From RGIG8709 sp045537065 (GTDB taxonomy: Bacteria; Bacillota; Clostridia; Monoglobales; Monoglobaceae), in NCBI GenBank assembly GCA_045537065.1, contig JAZSOT010000071.1, positions 1-57,492 on the forward strand: a stretch of 57,492 bases of DNA, read 5' to 3'. A program made the translations under genes and the position numbers. Below the pieces are notes generated by a model. The model had not been told where the DNA came from and did no database searches. It saw nothing but the letters and a program-made list of their open reading frames with translations. Below, piece by piece: positions 1 through 6,430 of the stretch (the stretch's first letter is position 1; each line of letters opens with the position of its first letter).

Positions 1-573
1 GTTATCTTTCTCATCATTCATTACCTCCAAGTATTTTTCTATAACATTTAGCATCATTTCTGCAGATAGCCAGCACATAAAATGCATTGCAATTTCCTTA
101 TGTGCATATGTGCCACCATTCTTACCTTGCCTTGAAACAATTCCGATAGAATTGGTTTCTCTTATCCATATTTTCGGTGTTAAAATGTTCAATCTCAGTT
201 GAATGGAAAGAAACTTTTCATTATGTTTATTCTCCCATAAGGAAAGAAAATCAACTGTGCCTGTATCTCTTAACCACCTTTGAATAGTGTAACCAGTTGA
301 TTTTTGAGACTTACTTTTCGCCAATTCTGTTAAAGAAATATATCCAGGGTTCAACTCTGCTAAATCGTTATTTGTCTTTCTATTCTTATTTCTAAACTCA
401 ATACCTGGATTCTGAATTCTGTTATATCTCCAGACTTCAAATTCATTATACAGATTTTCTAATACTTCGTTATACACCTCCTCCGTTATAATTTCATTCT
501 CCAATAGTGGCTTCATATACTGCTCTTTTGCAATAATATACCGAAGCTGATTTTGAATTGCAGATTTGTTCAT
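1..573 (-). CDS. KilA-N domain protein, 3' end outside window
   Basis: The reading frame starts at ATG 573 behind a good ribosome binding site (AAAGGAG, 7 nt away) and stays open to base 1, so at least 191 residues are seen and the C-terminus is missing. The last third carries the KilA-N signature: a GGTYAHKEIA stretch followed by AMHFMCWLSAEMMLNVIEKY, the helical part typical of this DNA-binding domain. The N-terminal half is charged and helical and resembles the leader found on KilA-N proteins of phages and integrative elements. KilA-N proteins are common phage or plasmid genes of poorly known function. The recombinase remnant next door supports a mobile-element origin. The family call is fairly sure; the role is unknown. 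Confidence 0.75.
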   Translation of the reverse strand, partial: MNKSAIQNQLRYIIAKEQYMKPLLENEIITEEVYNEVLENLYNEFEVWRYNRIQNPGIEFRNKNRKTNNDLAELNPGYISLTELAKSKSQKSTGYTIQRWLRDTGTVDFLSLWENKHNEKFLSIQLRLNILTPKIWIRETNSIGIVSRQGKNGGTYAHKEIAMHFMCWLSAEMMLNVIEKYLEVMNDEKDN

Positions 574-636
574 AGATAATTCTCCTTTCGTGTTTATAAT
601 TGAATTATATAACAAACCTGCAATTCCATCTTTAAA

Positions 637-972
637 CTAACTTCTAATGTATCTGCATCGTGCTTCCTTTTCTATGGAAGCTTCAACAAACTTTTCGAAA
701 GTAATAATGTGTGCCAAATACTTTTTATTGTTTATAGTTTTATCAATAACATCTCTTGTCCACTTATCTTTTCCTGAAGGAGATTTAATTCCCATTCTGT
801 GTAATTCCGCCTGAATATTCTGCAAGCTGTGACCATTGATAGCCATGTCATAAATCATTCTAACAACATTAGCTTCATCATCTTTAATATAAACATATCC
901 TTTTTCATCTCTCCCAAACCCGTATCAAATTCTACCGAATAGTCTTGATTCATACAATCCAAATTTCATCAT
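637..972 (-). pseudogene. Large serine recombinase remnant with in-frame stop
   Basis: From ATG 972, preceded by a strong AAGGAGG site, a frame of 112 codons is broken by TGA at codon 16. After the stop it continues in the same frame with YGFGRDEKGYVYIKDDEANV and then SLQNIQAELHRMGIKSPSGK, which match the Recombinase domain of large serine recombinases (the region binding DNA after the catalytic resolvase domain). The catalytic N-terminal domain and most of the C-terminal part are absent; the family is normally about 500 residues. It is therefore a decayed integrase fragment, probably of the element that also left the KilA-N gene. An ORF from an internal ATG covers only 637-858. Confidence 0.7.
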
Positions 973-1008
973 TTTTAATTTCCTCCTTAAAATTTTTAAA
1001 ATATAAAA

Positions 1009-1038
1009 AGCACATCTTGATTTCACTCAAAATGTGCT
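1009..1038 (-). terminator. Hairpin terminator upstream of recombinase remnant
   Basis: AGCACAT and ATGTGCT arms (with TTGA/TCAA inside) form a 12-bp stem with one mismatch. On the minus strand the stem is followed by TTTTTATATTTT, a usable U-tract. It would stop transcripts coming from the tRNA side. Confidence 0.6.
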
Positions 1039-1168
1039 CATAATTTATAGTATTAAATTTTAAAACATCACTATTATGATGTTATGAATATCTTGTTTTC
1101 CGTTGAGCTTTCAATTCTTATTGTTCATTCTGTATATTCTTAAGCAGAATTGCTGTAAATTTTGCATA

Positions 1169-1221
1169 TAAAAAGAGACAAACATCATTATAACTATGTT
1201 ATAAAAAGCGTATGTCTCTTT
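1169..1221 (-). terminator. Terminator of the tRNA-Asp/tRNA-Thr unit
   Basis: AAAAGAGACA (1171-1180) and TGTCTCTTTT (1213-1222) form a 10-bp stem with an AT-rich internal part. Read on the minus strand it directly follows the CCA end of tRNA-Thr and ends in CTTTTTAT. The 5' arm abuts the mature tRNA 3' end. Confidence 0.7.
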
Positions 1222-1297
1222 TGGAGCTGTTGAGCAGACTTGAACTGCCGACCTCATCCTTACCAAGGATGCACTCTACCGACTGAGCTACAACAGC
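1222..1297 (-). tRNA. tRNA-Thr (anticodon GGT)
   Basis: A complete 76-nt cloverleaf with encoded CCA. The acceptor arm is GCTGTTG/CAACAGC, the D-arm contains AGCTCAGTCGGTAGAG, the anticodon loop is TTGGTAA (GGT), and the T-loop is TTCAAGT. It is the second gene of a two-tRNA unit transcribed on the minus strand after tRNA-Asp. Confidence 0.96.
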
Positions 1298-1298
1298 A

Positions 1299-1336
1299 AA
1301 TTTGCTTTGATTTTATAATTAAAATCAAAGCAAATT
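1299..1336. repeat. Perfect 17-bp hairpin between two tRNAs
   Basis: Arms 1299-1315 and 1320-1336 are exact reverse complements (AATTTGCTTTGATTTTA and its partner) around a 4-nt loop. The hairpin fills almost the whole spacer between tRNA-Asp and tRNA-Thr, and its right arm takes in the last base of the tRNA-Asp CCA. It has no clear U-tract, so a processing signal for the dicistronic precursor is as likely as a terminator. Confidence 0.75.
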
Positions 1337-1412
1337 GGCGATCCGGATGGGGCTCGAACCCACGACCTCCAGCGTGACAGGCTGGCATTCTAACCAACTG
1401 AACTACCGGACC
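1336..1412 (-). tRNA. tRNA-Asp (anticodon GTC)
   Basis: A complete 77-nt cloverleaf with encoded CCA. The acceptor arm is GGTCCGG/CCGGATC, the D-arm has TAGTTCAGTTGGTTAGAA, the anticodon loop is TGTCACG (GTC), and the T-arm has GGGTTCGAGCCCC. It is transcribed on the minus strand ahead of tRNA-Thr. Confidence 0.97.
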
Positions 1413-1463
1413 ACTTAACTTAGTCAGTATAACATAAGCAAGGAAAAAAGTCAATAGTTTTTT

Positions 1464-1931
1464 TTAATTTAGGATATACACAGAAAAGCTTAAATATGCG
1501 GCAAATAAAAGCCACAAGAGATATGGAATGTTCATAATTCCTGCTATTTTTCTACAAGAGGAAAATTCCCTTATTAATAGAATGGTTGATAAAATCAGTA
1601 ATATTATCCACACAAATGCCGCAAGATATGCTCTTAAATTGAAAAATATTATTGACCAGAAGAAATTAAGCACAAGGTTTAAAATATATACTCTTGTGTT
1701 TATTTCACTGTTGCAACCCTCTTGATTTTTAACAAGGTAATAAGACGTGCCAAGAAGAATATAAAGAATTGTCCACACTATGGGAAAAAGGGATGCAGGC
1801 GGAGAAAGCGGCGGTTTGTTGACAGATTCAAAAAGCCTGAAGTTATCTCCCACAATAAGGGCGGAAAGTCCGCCTATTAAAAGAGGAACTGCCGCGTTTA
1901 TTATCAGCGGTATAATTTTTATTTTTTTCAT
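1464..1931 (-). CDS. tspO: TspO/MBR family (tryptophan-rich sensory protein)
   Basis: A 155-residue protein with five predicted membrane helices, the usual size and topology of TspO/MBR proteins. The family hallmark is present early: a VNKPPLSPPASLFPIVWTIL segment corresponds to the conserved PxxxPPxxxFxxVWxxLY motif, and a second conserved patch (LNLVLNFFWSIIFF) lies in the middle. Family members bind porphyrins or other tetrapyrroles and sit in the cytoplasmic membrane; the bacterial role is mostly described as stress related and remains unclear. The start at 1931 has GAGGTGA about 6 nt upstream. It is divergent from the yetF-like gene, with about 90 bp between them for both promoters. Confidence 0.88.
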   Translation of the reverse strand: MKKIKIIPLIINAAVPLLIGGLSALIVGDNFRLFESVNKPPLSPPASLFPIVWTILYILLGTSYYLVKNQEGCNSEINTRVYILNLVLNFFWSIIFFNLRAYLAAFVWIILLILSTILLIREFSSCRKIAGIMNIPYLLWLLFAAYLSFSVYILN

Positions 1932-2021
1932 AAAAAATCACCTCATTGATTTTTATGAGAAAATTAACGAATATAGAATTAAAATTTAAGGAAAACTAAA
2001 AAAAAGAAAGGGTGAAGATTT

Positions 2022-2693
2022 TTGCTTACAATTTTGATACGGACAATTGTTATGTATATTGTGGTTGTTCTTGCCCTGAGACTTATGGGAAAAAAACAGC
2101 TCAGCGACTTTGAACCCTCCGAGCTTGTTGTTACCATTATGATTTCTGAAATTGCCGCCCAGCCTATTCAGGACAACGCCCAGCCACTTTTATCAAGCGT
2201 TATCGTTATTATTCTGCTTTTGATTTTTGAAGTTATTCTTTCCTTTATTGCATTTAAAAGTCCCAAAACACGAAAAATCCTATATGGGACACCAAGCGTT
2301 TTCTTTGAAAAGGGAAAGCTTAATATTTCCGAAATGGAAAGGCAGCGTTTCAGTGTGACAGACCTTATGGAAGCTATCAGAAACAACGGAAACTCAAGTC
2401 TTTCAGAGGTTGATTATGTTATAATGGAAACGAATGGAGATATAAGCGTTATCCCGTCCAGCCTTTACCGGCCTGTTACACCCAAGGACTTAAATCTAAA
2501 TCCGGAAGAGGACTTTGTCTCTTATATTATAATTGACGGGGGAAAGGTTTATGAAGATAATCTTAAAAATCTGGGATTTGATGAAAACTGGCTTATGAAA
2601 CAGCTGAAAAAAGAAAAAATAAATTCCATAAAGGATGTTTTTTATTTTTCAGCAAACAAAAATGGAGAAACCTTTCTTATGAAAAAGGAGTAA
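2022..2693 (+). CDS. YetF-like DUF421 membrane protein
   Basis: A 223-residue protein starting with TTG, chosen because AGAAAGGGTG lies about 10 nt upstream and the first membrane helix follows at once. Three N-terminal membrane helices are followed by the conserved MGKKQLSDFEPSELVVTIMI segment and a soluble C-terminal half with the MERQRFSVTDLMEAIRNNG motif typical of DUF421/YetF. In Bacillus, relatives (YetF, YdfS, YrbG) occur in the spore membrane, so a spore-envelope role is plausible here, but this is family knowledge rather than visible evidence. It is followed after 3 nt by a DUF4363 gene, a usual clostridial pairing. Confidence 0.85.
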   Translation: MLTILIRTIVMYIVVVLALRLMGKKQLSDFEPSELVVTIMISEIAAQPIQDNAQPLLSSVIVIILLLIFEVILSFIAFKSPKTRKILYGTPSVFFEKGKLNISEMERQRFSVTDLMEAIRNNGNSSLSEVDYVIMETNGDISVIPSSLYRPVTPKDLNLNPEEDFVSYIIIDGGKVYEDNLKNLGFDENWLMKQLKKEKINSIKDVFYFSANKNGETFLMKKE

Positions 2694-2696
2694 ACA

Positions 2697-3077
2697 ATGA
2701 AAAAGTTCATCATCTCAATAATACTATTTTTTACCCTTACGGGCCTTATTATAACCCATTCCGTTGTTATGCTGGATTTCGGCAAAGAGGTAAGAACGCT
2801 TGCTGATACCATAAAGGAGTCAGCTCAGGCTGATGAGTGGGAAAAGGTTGAAAAAGATATGAAAAAGTTTGAAAAGCTTTGGGAAGACAGACGTTTTTGG
2901 GCTTCCATAACCTTAAAAACCCCCTTGATAGAGGAAATAGACATTTCTATAGAGCAGAGCATTGTTTATGCCAGAAACAAGGCAAAACCCGATTTCTTAG
3001 GCGAATTCATAATGCTCAAACAGCTCATAGAACACATTCCTCATCAGGAAGGTTTTCACATTGAAGAAATTTTATAG
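2697..3077 (+). CDS. DUF4363 membrane-anchored protein
   Basis: A 126-residue protein with one N-terminal membrane helix (about residues 4-24) and an alpha-helical extracytoplasmic remainder rich in Lys, Glu and Trp (for example EWEKVEKDMKKFEKLWEDRR). Size, topology and position directly behind a DUF421 gene fit DUF4363, which has no known biochemical function. The first ATG lies 3 nt after the upstream stop codon and the two genes are surely cotranscribed. Its 3' end overlaps the convergent GTPase gene by 6 bp, so no terminator fits between them. Family assignment is likely; function unknown. Confidence 0.75.
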   Translation: MKKFIISIILFFTLTGLIITHSVVMLDFGKEVRTLADTIKESAQADEWEKVEKDMKKFEKLWEDRRFWASITLKTPLIEEIDISIEQSIVYARNKAKPDFLGEFIMLKQLIEHIPHQEGFHIEEIL

Positions 3078-5666
3078 ATTTTTTATTTCGTGGGTTTGTT
3101 TTAAGTCTTTTGCGCTTTTTTGGTTTTCAGTGTTTATGATTTCTCTTATTCTGTCTTCTGCCAGTTCAATTTCCTTTAAAAACTCTTCTGCAGAAATTCG
3201 CACTGCACCTCCGCCAAAAATAATAATCTGTTCTAAACGGTCGGAGGTTGCAACCTTAACTGAATAATTTTTTAGAAGCTCTTTTGACGTTTTCTCAATA
3301 TAACTGTCCGCAGTTTCCGCTTCTTTGGTATAAACAACACTGATATTCCCCTGTTTTTCAACAGAACCCATACCGCCCCGCACCTTATACGCATCAAAAA
3401 CCACAATAATTTCCGCATTCTGCATTTCATAATAATTGGAAAGTCTCTGCACCAAAAGATTTTTTGCAAAATCCAAATCATCAGCTGTGGCATTTTCAAG
3501 TTCATACCACGAAAAGATTATATTATAGCCATCAACCAAAAGATATTCACCCTGAACTTTTTTCTCTTTAGGATGATAAGCTTTATATTTGCTTATTTGA
3601 GCCGAACTTAATTTCTTCGGCTTTATTTCGTTATAATTTTTTCTTTGAATTTTGCCATAGGTTCTTTCAAAAATTTCTATAAGCTCGTCATCGGTTGCGG
3701 TTATTTTTTTATATTCTCTTTGGCGAACCGATGCGAGACATTCCTTCTTTTCTGTCCTTTTCTCAATATGCATATAATTTTCTGCCTCATCCCATCTCAC
3801 TAAGAAACCTGCCCCGTGGGAACAGAAAACAGAATCCGCAGTATTTTCTGTGTCCGCATCAAAGTTATATCCGATTTCTTCAATAACTTCCTCCTGATTT
3901 ACGCACTCTTCATAGCCAGACAAATTAAAAGAAATCTTACCTGCCCCGTGGGTGAATGACACAATTTCCTTTGGATAGCTCATAAGCTTCCTAACTGGGG
4001 CCTCGCCTTTTAAAATAGAAAACTCCCCTGACAATTCGGGTGCAGAAAATCTTCCCCCCATATTTTGAACATCTGTCATAACCCTGCCGATATTTTCGGA
4101 GGGCACCTGAATACGAAAGCTATACCAAGGCTCAAGAAGAACACTTTCTCCGCACTTTAGCCCGTGCCTTACTGCACGATAGGTCGCCTGACGAAAATCA
4201 CCGCCCTCTGTGTGCTTTTGGTGTGCTCTTCCTGCAATAAGAGTTATTTTTAAATCGGTTATAGGTGAGCCTGTGAGCACACCCAAATGAGTTTTTTCCT
4301 CCAGATGGGTGATGATAAGTCTTTGCCAGTTTTTATCAAGCTCGTCCTCAGGGCAGTCTGTCTTGAAAATAAGACCGCTTCCTCTTTTTTGCGGCTCCAG
4401 CAAAAGCTGAACCTCTGCATAATGACGTAGAGGCTCATAATGTCCCATACCGATAGATTTTTCTTTTAGGGTTTCCTTATATATTATTCCGCTTTCCTCA
4501 AATGAGACCTCCATTCCAAATCTATCTAAAATAATTTTTTTCAAAACCTCGGACTGCACCTCTCCCATAAGCTGAATGTGTACCTGACAAAGCATTGGAT
4601 TCCATTCAATGCAAAGAGACGAATCCTCCTCTTCAAGCTTTTTAAGATTTCTAACAGCTATATTCACATCAACATTTTCAGGGAGATTTATCCTATAAGA
4701 AAAGACAGGCTGAAATATTTTCCCGATTTCGGATGTTTCAAAGCCAAAGCCATCCCCCGCTGAAAGTGAGGTTATCCCTGTTAAGGTGCAGATTTCTCCT
4801 GCAGATATTTCCTGAACATTTGAATACTTCGCCCCAGAATAAAGCCTTATCTCATTTATTTTTTCTTGTGTCTCACCGATTTGCTCTTTAACCTTTAATT
4901 TTCCGCCTGTGAGTTTTATATGGGTTAGTCTTTGACCTTTTTCATCTTCCGAAATTTTAAAGACCTTTCCTCCAAGCTCAGCTGGATATACAGTTTCAAG
5001 GGTATATTCTTCTATCCCTGAAAGTAATTCACAAACGCCCTGATTTTTAAGGGCAGAGCCAAAAAAGCAAGGAAAAATATTTCGCACCTTTATTTCGCTT
5101 TTAATATTCTCTATTGAAACATCACCTTTTTCAAGATATTCTTCCATTAGCTTTTCACTGCACATTGCAATATTTTCAAAAAAATCGGATGCCTTGTCAT
5201 TTGTAAAGTCAATGCACATATCCCCAAATCGTTCCCTTAGCTTATCAAAAACTGATGCTTTATCAACATCCATATCCATTTTGTTTACAAAAATAAAAAC
5301 AGGAACTCTGTAGTGAGAAAGCACATCAAAAAGAGACTCTGTGTGGCTTTGAACACCGTCCAGACCGCTTATAACCAAAACAGCATAGTCAAGCACGCTG
5401 AGGACCCTTTCTGTTTCTGCAGAAAAATCCACATGTCCCGGAGTGTCGAGTAGGGTTATTTTCATATCCGAAAATACCATTCTTGCCTCTTTTGAAAATA
5501 TGGTTATTCCCCGCTCTTTCTCTATTTTATTTGTATCAAGAAAAGCATTCTTATGGTCAACTCTGCCAAGAGCTCTTATTTCATTACAGCTATAAAGCAT
5601 AGCCTCTGAAAGAGTTGTTTTGCCCGAATCAACATGGGCAAGAATGCCAAGATTTAAGTTTTTCAT
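3072..5666 (-). CDS. Tet(M)-like ribosomal GTPase fused to a Rae1/YacP-type NYN nuclease domain
   Basis: 864 residues, against about 640 for Tet(M)/Tet(O). The N-terminal 650 residues form an EF-G-like GTPase of the ribosomal-protection class: G1 AHVDSGKTT (10-18), G3 DTPGH (74-78), G4 NKMD (128-131), followed by domains II-V. A linker leads to a C-terminal NYN domain from about residue 707: LLVDGYNIIFSWYEL, IIVVFDAYKVRGG, KEAETADSYIEK and VATSDRLEQIIIFGGGAVR match Rae1 (YacP), the Bacillus nuclease that cuts mRNA in the ribosomal A site. Inference: a translation factor that carries an endonuclease to the ribosomal A site. Tetracycline resistance cannot be assumed. The gene stands alone and overlaps the convergent DUF4363 gene end by 6 bp. 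Confidence 0.9.
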   Translation of the reverse strand: MKNLNLGILAHVDSGKTTLSEAMLYSCNEIRALGRVDHKNAFLDTNKIEKERGITIFSKEARMVFSDMKITLLDTPGHVDFSAETERVLSVLDYAVLVISGLDGVQSHTESLFDVLSHYRVPVFIFVNKMDMDVDKASVFDKLRERFGDMCIDFTNDKASDFFENIAMCSEKLMEEYLEKGDVSIENIKSEIKVRNIFPCFFGSALKNQGVCELLSGIEEYTLETVYPAELGGKVFKISEDEKGQRLTHIKLTGGKLKVKEQIGETQEKINEIRLYSGAKYSNVQEISAGEICTLTGITSLSAGDGFGFETSEIGKIFQPVFSYRINLPENVDVNIAVRNLKKLEEEDSSLCIEWNPMLCQVHIQLMGEVQSEVLKKIILDRFGMEVSFEESGIIYKETLKEKSIGMGHYEPLRHYAEVQLLLEPQKRGSGLIFKTDCPEDELDKNWQRLIITHLEEKTHLGVLTGSPITDLKITLIAGRAHQKHTEGGDFRQATYRAVRHGLKCGESVLLEPWYSFRIQVPSENIGRVMTDVQNMGGRFSAPELSGEFSILKGEAPVRKLMSYPKEIVSFTHGAGKISFNLSGYEECVNQEEVIEEIGYNFDADTENTADSVFCSHGAGFLVRWDEAENYMHIEKRTEKKECLASVRQREYKKITATDDELIEIFERTYGKIQRKNYNEIKPKKLSSAQISKYKAYHPKEKKVQGEYLLVDGYNIIFSWYELENATADDLDFAKNLLVQRLSNYYEMQNAEIIVVFDAYKVRGGMGSVEKQGNISVVYTKEAETADSYIEKTSKELLKNYSVKVATSDRLEQIIIFGGGAVRISAEEFLKEIELAEDRIREIINTENQKSAKDLKQTHEIKNL

Positions 5667-5702
5667 TTTTTCACCAATTTTTTATTATTAACTAAAATTA
5701 TA

Positions 5703-5740
5703 AAAGGGATTATTAAAAACAATGTTTTTAATATCCCTTT
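5703..5740 (-). terminator. Terminator after the DUF4160-DUF2442 pair
   Basis: AAAGGGAT and ATCCCTTT outer arms, continued by TTAAAAACA/TGTTTTTAA, make a stem of about 16 bp with a tiny loop. On the minus strand it is followed by TTTTATAATTTT. It separates the small-gene pair from the GTPase gene downstream. Confidence 0.75.
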
Positions 5741-5754
5741 ATCCTATCCCCCTT

Positions 5755-6006
5755 TTAAAGTTCTGTTCCGCCTTCCCACAATTCAACCTCTGAAATATCG
5801 GTTTCATCATCCCAGGCAACCGCACAGCCACCGCATTCGACTTTAACAAGCTTAAAAAAGGCTTCATCTTTTAACTTTTCATATACAGGAAATTGTTTTA
5901 ACAATTGTTTTATATCATATTGCTTTGTTATGCCATTTTCAAATTGAACTATTAAATTCATATTCGTATCAGGAATAACATTTGTAACTCTTACAGATAG
6001 TCCCAT
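5755..6006 (-). CDS. DUF2442 family protein
   Basis: An 83-residue cytoplasmic protein. The order is typical of DUF2442: beta strands around VRVTNVIPDTNMNLIVQFEN, a YDIKQLL segment, then a strand with CGGCAVAWDDETDISEVELW, in which the WDDExDIxxxxLW pattern is the family hallmark. It lies 21 bp behind a DUF4160 gene, and the two families very often occur as such a pair, sometimes suspected of forming a toxin-antitoxin-like unit. No activity is proven for either. A strong terminator follows, so the pair is a self-contained two-gene transcript. Confidence 0.85.
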   Translation of the reverse strand: MGLSVRVTNVIPDTNMNLIVQFENGITKQYDIKQLLKQFPVYEKLKDEAFFKLVKVECGGCAVAWDDETDISEVELWEGGTEL

Positions 6007-6027
6007 TATAAGTCTCCTTTACAAAAT

Positions 6028-6279
6028 TTATTCAAGCGGCGGTAATTTTTTTAAAGTTTTAGTATCCCACATTTTCATTATATCATCAACATATTGATTT
6101 GCCCATTCTTTAACCAAAGCCTGCGCCTTTAACGGTAAATCACCCTCTATCATATTTAATGTTGAGATTTCAAATGTTCCGTTATACTCTCCATAAATAG
6201 CATGGAATTGTGGTGGATTATGTTCACGGGTAAAAAATATTTTAATAATTATTCCATAAAATCTAGCTATCTCCGGCAT
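6028..6279 (-). CDS. DUF4160 family protein
   Basis: 83 residues when started at ATG 6279, which has TAGGAG about 8 nt upstream and gives the family's usual beginning MPEIARFYGIIIKIF. An upstream in-frame start at 6315 would add 12 unconserved residues and is less likely. The segments HNPPQFHAIYGEYNGTFEI and ALVKEWANQYVDDIMKMWD match DUF4160; the His-rich HNPPQFHA motif is its best-conserved part. It is the first gene of a two-gene unit with DUF2442. Biological role unknown; a small addiction-type or regulatory module is a guess from the frequent pairing. Confidence 0.85.
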   Translation of the reverse strand: MPEIARFYGIIIKIFFTREHNPPQFHAIYGEYNGTFEISTLNMIEGDLPLKAQALVKEWANQYVDDIMKMWDTKTLKKLPPLE

Positions 6280-6382
6280 ACTAATACTCCTATAAATTAA
6301 TATAAATTCTTTCAATTAAATTATACTGTCTGTTAATATATTTGTCAATATGTTTTTTGTGTCAATAAAAAGGCATAAAAAA

Positions 6383-6406
6383 ACTGCCGGTCATACGACC
6401 GGCAGT
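6383..6406 (-). terminator. Terminator of the SLH-protein gene
   Basis: ACTGCCGGTC/GACCGGCAGT, a perfect 10-bp GC-rich stem with loop ATAC, followed on the minus strand by TTTTTTTATGCC. It lies about 25 bp after the stop codon of the S-layer-type gene. Confidence 0.92.
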
Positions 6407-6430
6407 CTAAATTGTTTAATTAACTTTTAA

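Noticed and set aside
637..972. TGA as a selenocysteine or recoded codon in the recombinase frame
   Set aside because: No stem-loop typical of a bacterial SECIS element was recognised after the TGA, and the catalytic domain is missing anyway; simple decay is enough.
3072..5666. Tetracycline resistance gene
   Set aside because: The N-terminal similarity to Tet(M) is real, but the nuclease fusion and chromosomal setting without mobile genes do not support a resistance call.
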